Shown here: positions 60,543-64,000 of the stretch, in pieces
Position numbering within the stretch: the first letter of the stretch is position 1
Layout of the letters: each line of letters starts with the position of its first letter
Assembly: GCF_027925525.1 (NCBI RefSeq)
Contig: NZ_BSDJ01000021.1
Coordinates: forward strand, 1-64,000
Source of the DNA: Paenibacillus tyrphae
GTDB taxonomy: Bacteria > Bacillota > Bacilli > Paenibacillales > NBRC-103111
DNA length: 64,000 bases
Reading direction: 5' to 3'
Notes under the pieces: generated by a model
The model's input: only the letters and a program-made list of their open reading frames with translations
Told to the model about the DNA's origin: nothing
Database searches by the model: none
Translations under genes and position numbers: made by a program

Positions 60543-60897
60543 CGGCCTGGACATGAGCTAGGATGTTGACAAGCTTGCCGAACGGGTCCCGGACAAAGAA
60601 GCGTCGAACGCCCCATGGCTCGTTCATCGGGCCGTATTCAACCGTAAATCCGGCTCTCTTCACGCGTTCAAGCGCAGCCTCGACATCGTCGACTTCGATG
60701 GATAGATCGGGTGTGGGCGTGCCGGAACCCCCTTCCGAGGCGAAGCTGATTTGAACGCTCATCTCCTCGTTCGAACCATAAGTGGCGATCCATCCATGAT
60801 CCATCAATAGATCGAGGCCGAGCACGTCGTGATAAAAGCTTTTGGCCTCCTCGATCTTCCGGGTATCAATATTGGCAACGATTCGTCTTACCTTCAT
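60538..60897 (-). CDS. VOC-family (glyoxalase/bleomycin-resistance-like) protein
   Basis: 119 residues, ATG at 60897. The two beta-alpha-beta-beta-beta units of the VOC fold are visible: KVRRIVANIDTRKIEEAKSFYHDVLGLDLLMDHGWIATYGS and DLSIEVDDVEAALERVKRAGFTVEYGPMNEPWGVRRFFVRDPFGKLVNIL. The usual first metal histidine at the end of the first strand is replaced (VANID), so metal-dependent catalysis is doubtful. Function unknown. Confidence 0.85.
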   Translation of the reverse strand: MKVRRIVANIDTRKIEEAKSFYHDVLGLDLLMDHGWIATYGSNEEMSVQISFASEGGSGTPTPDLSIEVDDVEAALERVKRAGFTVEYGPMNEPWGVRRFFVRDPFGKLVNILAHVQAD

Positions 60898-61062
60898 TTT
60901 CCAACCTCCGTCCCGTCCTGCCGGAGTAACTGTTTTCGTTCCTAACTCGATTATACGATAAACGATAATAGCCTGCTCCCCTTTTCAAGTTGGAAGGGTG
61001 AGATTTCATCTTATTTATAGAGGAAACCCGGAGGACGGGCAATCTACGCTAGAGCGGTCTAT

Positions 61063-61101
61063 GAAAAAAGTCCGCCCAGGCTTGGTGGCCCGGGCAGACT
61101 C
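61063..61101 (-). terminator. Terminator after the GDPD/SLH gene
   Basis: Minus strand AGTCTGCCC ... GGGCGGACT followed by TTTTTTC. Confidence 0.85.
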
Positions 61102-61129
61102 GCTTCGAACAAAGCTTCATCTCCATGCG

Positions 61130-64000
61130 TTAATTGATATAGTTCGCTTTGATTAAGAAACGCTTCAGCATTACCGCGGATTGAGCCCGCGTTGCGATTC
61201 CGTCCGCTTCGAGCGTCTCCGCCGTCGTTCCGTTCATCAGACCGGCATGAATCGCAGCCGTTACTTCAGGCTTCGCCCAGCCCAAACTGCCAGCGTCCTT
61301 AAACCGCGCCAAAGCCTCGCTCTGCTTCGCCTGCGATATCTGTGTTTCCAATCCTGCGTAAGACATGGCGCGGATCAGCATGGCCGCCTGTTCTTCACGC
61401 TTAATTTGCCGGTCCGGACGGAACGAACCGTCCTCATATCCGCTGATGAGCCCCGCTGCCACTGCGGCCGCTACATCCTCTGCATACCAGGCCCCGGAAG
61501 CCACATCGTTAAACCCGCTTTTTGCCGTCGCAGGACTGAGACCCAATGCGCGGACAAGCAGCGCCGCGAATTCCGAGCGTGTGATCGGGCGATCGCCTTC
61601 GAACCGGTTGTCGCTGACTCCTTCAACAACGAGCTTGTTAGCGAGCAGCTCGACATCCGCTTGCGCCCAATGGTTTGTCATATCCGCGAAGCTTTTGTTC
61701 ATTTCGATAATGGCATATGTGCCGTTCCCGCTCCTCTTCAGCGTTGCAGCCGTTTGTCCGTTCCTTGTATCGAAAAGGGTCGGGACGAACCGGACCCGTT
61801 TCGTCGCCGGATCATAGAGGACTCCGGTCGCTTTGGATCGGTCCACGGCTTGGTTAAGAAGCAGTTGGTACGTAACCGGTGAGGACCCGAACGATACCGG
61901 CACCGCGCGGCCTTCTTTGTTCACCGCCTCCACCGAGAGATGGACGCCGTCTGCGACCGACGCGCCGTTCACGGCCAACTTGATCTCGTCACGTTCGCTG
62001 CCGCTCAGCTTTTTGATCGCAAAACGGATCGACATATCGCTTACCGCCGAGCCAAGCTGCCGAGCCAAAGCTTCTAACTTCAGCGCGTCCAATGGCAGCG
62101 CATATCGGCCGCTGTCGCCGGTTACCGCCAGCGTCGTGCCGTCTTTGCGGCTCGCATCGGACAAGCCTGCCGCTGCCAGCTCCAGCTTATCGCCGGTAAA
62201 TTTCACTTCGACGCCGGAGTTGACACGGAACGCCTCCTTCAGCGTGTCGGCGTCAACTTTACCACCTCTTGCTTCAAGCACCGCTCCAGGCTTGGCCGCG
62301 GGGACATCGGGCTTGCCTGCCCCATCCGCGGGCTTCCCGCCGGTGGAGCCGGTACTTCCGGTGCTGCTGCTATCGCTGTCGCTGCTGCCTCCGCCGCTGT
62401 TACCACCGCCATTGTTTCCACCGCCGTTATTGCCTCCGCCGTTGTCGCCTCCGCCGTTGTTTCCACCGCCGTTATTGCCTCCGCCGTTGTCACCACCGCC
62501 GTTGTTCCCTCCGCCGTTGTCACCACCGCCGTTGTTCCCTCCGCCGTTGTCGCCTCCGCCGTTGTTTCCACCGCCGTTGTCGCCTCCGCCGTTGTTTCCA
62601 CCGCCGTTATTGCCTCCGCCGTTGTTCCCCCCGCCGTTACTGTCGTCGCCCTTCACTTCAAAAGTAACGGGCTGCGTGTACAGATCGTACTTGCTGCTTG
62701 CGTCCATCGACGCCGTATACCGCAACAAGGCGTGCGCCGTTCCCGGTTTTTTTGCCGTAACTTTGTCTCCGTTCACGTCTACGACATCGTGCCCGTCCAA
62801 CAGAACGATGTCCGGAGTGACGTTCGTTTTTACGCGAGCGTAGGAATACACTTGCGCCGTGACGGCCGTACTTTCATTTTGCGCCAGAACGTACTTGTCC
62901 TTCTCCGGAAAAACCGAGGCGGCCCAGTTTTTCGAGTAGCTTGCGTAGTCTGTGGTCAAGCCATATACGCCCGTCGCGAACATGCTCTTGTAATCTTTCT
63001 CGCTGTTGATCGTCCACGGGGAGACAAAAATGCCCCGGTGCTTGGCCGCTTCCATATAATCCTTCTTCAATCCGGTATACCCTACGTTAAACGTGACGTT
63101 CTGCTTCTGAACGATCTTCAACGTTTCGCGCAGCGATTTGTTGACGTTCGAAGTATCGAAGCCGCTGTGCAGCAGTCCTAGCGGCATCCCCGGCATTTGC
63201 TCGGCGAACCGCTTCAACTGATTCGGATCGAACGACATAACGTTGAGCAAGTGCTCCGCGTTCTTCTCCTTGATCAGCTTCACCAGCACGTCGACCGCGC
63301 GCGGATTGCTTGTTTTAATTTCGGCATAAACCATAATGCCGCGTCTTTTGGCCAGATCGATCTGCTCGTCCAGCGTCGGCACTTTCGTTTCCTTATAGCC
63401 CGGCTTCGGCTTGCTCGCGTTGAGCGTCTTGATCTGCTCCAGCGAATGATCCTCGACCTTGCCGAACCCGTTCGTCGTATTTTGCAGCACGCCGTCGTGA
63501 ATAATGACGAGGTGATCGTCCGTCGTCACGTACATGTCGTTCTCGATAAAGTCCGCCCCGTAATCGACGGCAAGCTCATTGCTCTCGATCGTATTCTCGG
63601 GAGCCTCCGACGGAATGCCCCGATGACCGATCACATACGGCTTGCGGATCAGCGTAGTCTGGTTCGAGTACACCTTGAGCGCATTGAAGGCTGCCCTAGG
63701 GGAATCCGTCACGATGCCGTTCGTTCCGGCCGTGATCAGCCGGTGGATCGACACGCTTTTGTCCGCTGCGCTTGCCGTTTCCCTGGCCCATACTGCAATC
63801 AGCCGCTGCTGCAAATATGCGACATTGTCAATCAAAGCCGCGCTCTGCGGCAGGATGGCGATTTTCGCCTGATTGACCGTCGTCTTTCTGCGGATATCGA
63901 GCAGGCTTTCCTGCGTCATAGGGGCCGGCGCTGCGCTGTAATCGACAATGCCCCGGATCATCGGGTATGCCGTTCTTACCCGCTTAACCAGCTCGCCGCG
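61130..64000 (-). CDS. Surface-anchored tandem glycerophosphodiester phosphodiesterase with SLH domains (5' end outside the window)
   Basis: 956 residues are visible; the frame is open through the right edge, so the ATG at 63961 is internal. Residue numbers here count from that ATG. The visible N-terminus ends a first, perhaps inactive, GDPD domain (TAGTNGIVTDSPRAA). A full catalytic domain follows: HRG at 113-115, PENT at 121-124, E140/D142 (FIENDMY) and H155 (IIHDG). Then come a glycine/asparagine linker of 16 pentads, a beta-rich region, and three C-terminal SLH repeats (MTNHWAQADVELL, VASGAWYAEDVAAAV, SLGWAKPEVTAAIH) that hold it on the wall polymer. It releases glycerol phosphate from phosphodiesters outside the cell, which would help phosphate or carbon scavenging. 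Confidence 0.92.
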   Translation of the reverse strand, partial: RGELVKRVRTAYPMIRGIVDYSAAPAPMTQESLLDIRRKTTVNQAKIAILPQSAALIDNVAYLQQRLIAVWARETASAADKSVSIHRLITAGTNGIVTDSPRAAFNALKVYSNQTTLIRKPYVIGHRGIPSEAPENTIESNELAVDYGADFIENDMYVTTDDHLVIIHDGVLQNTTNGFGKVEDHSLEQIKTLNASKPKPGYKETKVPTLDEQIDLAKRRGIMVYAEIKTSNPRAVDVLVKLIKEKNAEHLLNVMSFDPNQLKRFAEQMPGMPLGLLHSGFDTSNVNKSLRETLKIVQKQNVTFNVGYTGLKKDYMEAAKHRGIFVSPWTINSEKDYKSMFATGVYGLTTDYASYSKNWAASVFPEKDKYVLAQNESTAVTAQVYSYARVKTNVTPDIVLLDGHDVVDVNGDKVTAKKPGTAHALLRYTASMDASSKYDLYTQPVTFEVKGDDSNGGGNNGGGNNGGGNNGGGDNGGGNNGGGDNGGGNNGGGDNGGGNNGGGDNGGGNNGGGNNGGGDNGGGNNGGGNNGGGNSGGGSSDSDSSSTGSTGSTGGKPADGAGKPDVPAAKPGAVLEARGGKVDADTLKEAFRVNSGVEVKFTGDKLELAAAGLSDASRKDGTTLAVTGDSGRYALPLDALKLEALARQLGSAVSDMSIRFAIKKLSGSERDEIKLAVNGASVADGVHLSVEAVNKEGRAVPVSFGSSPVTYQLLLNQAVDRSKATGVLYDPATKRVRFVPTLFDTRNGQTAATLKRSGNGTYAIIEMNKSFADMTNHWAQADVELLANKLVVEGVSDNRFEGDRPITRSEFAALLVRALGLSPATAKSGFNDVASGAWYAEDVAAAVAAGLISGYEDGSFRPDRQIKREEQAAMLIRAMSYAGLETQISQAKQSEALARFKDAGSLGWAKPEVTAAIHAGLMNGTTAETLEADGIATRAQSAVMLKRFLIKANYIN
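62388..62640 (-). repeat. 15-bp tandem repeats encoding the Gly/Asn linker
   Basis: About 250 bp of CCGCCGTTGTTNCC-like units on the plus strand encode sixteen GGG-(N/D/S)-N type pentads. Unit identity is high with only third-base and N/D changes, as in a region prone to slippage. Confidence 0.92.

Noticed and set aside
62388..62640. Possible CRISPR-like array because of the regular repeats
   Set aside because: Units are 15 bp, directly adjacent, without spacers, and encode protein.
62239..62667. Thr/Ala-rich and Arg/Cys-rich frames over the glycine linker
   Set aside because: They are alternative readings of the 15-bp tandem repeat of the SLH protein gene.

Overview
The window comes from the chromosome of a GC-rich, low-complexity-poor, endospore-forming Firmicute of the Paenibacillaceae type (Paenibacillus, Cohnella or a close relative). 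The evidence is a complete GerA-type germinant-receptor operon, an S-layer-homology surface protein, a T-box in front of a long (type 2) isoleucyl-tRNA synthetase, BirA, Fur and CcpA operators of the Bacillus type, strong GGAGG ribosome sites and intrinsic terminators after most transcription units. No rRNA, tRNA, CRISPR array or intact prophage was seen.

Layout. 1-2.3 kb: the edge of an unrecognised gene, a small secreted protein and a decayed MFS exporter. 2.5-4 kb: a secreted beta-propeller protein. 4-6.8 kb: a Fur-boxed MFS exporter and a Fur-boxed AraC regulator. 6.8-11.6 kb: a broken HxlR regulator whose operator survives, a flavin reductase-like gene, SIMPL, cupredoxin, MFS and AraC/GyrI genes. 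11.7-15.2 kb: a phasin-like/AarF-kinase pair and a winged-helix protein. 15.2-18.6 kb: an imine-reductase-like enzyme and its TetR regulator sharing operators, then a 14-TM exporter. 18.8-22.1 kb: M23 peptidase, Dps and an acyltransferase. 22.1-25.6 kb: a second iron module (siderophore-binding lipoprotein, AraC, MFS). 25.8-29.6 kb: nrdIEF behind a cobalamin riboswitch. 29.9-31.8 kb: a QueG-like Fe-S/SCP2 fusion and a TetR gene. 32-35.8 kb: arylamine N-acetyltransferase, an IS200/IS605 element inside a GNAT gene, and an SDR. 36-39.4 kb: T-box-ileS. 39.5-42.5 kb: a kinase-ankyrin-SMI1 operon. 42.6-50.9 kb: a secreted protein, a Fur-boxed heme monooxygenase and germination genes. 51-57.6 kb: the biotin operon bioA-D-B-F-H-C with a BirA operator. 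57.7-64 kb: a CcpA-boxed amino-acid permease, GNAT and VOC genes, and a tandem-GDPD/SLH surface protein running off the right edge.

How it works together. Five Fur-like boxes mark an iron-starvation regulon: two exporters, two AraC activators, one siderophore-binding lipoprotein and a heme-degrading enzyme, with no siderophore biosynthesis genes in view. The cobalamin riboswitch implies that the B12-independent class Ib ribonucleotide reductase is shut off when B12 is plentiful, which predicts a B12-dependent class II enzyme elsewhere. The divergent Fe-S/SCP2 gene belongs to a superfamily that contains B12 enzymes. Gene decay is frequent (MFS, HxlR, GNAT, an ABC-ATPase tail). The IS605 insertion can be reversed on paper to restore a clean GNAT C-terminus, which fixes the element's ends exactly.
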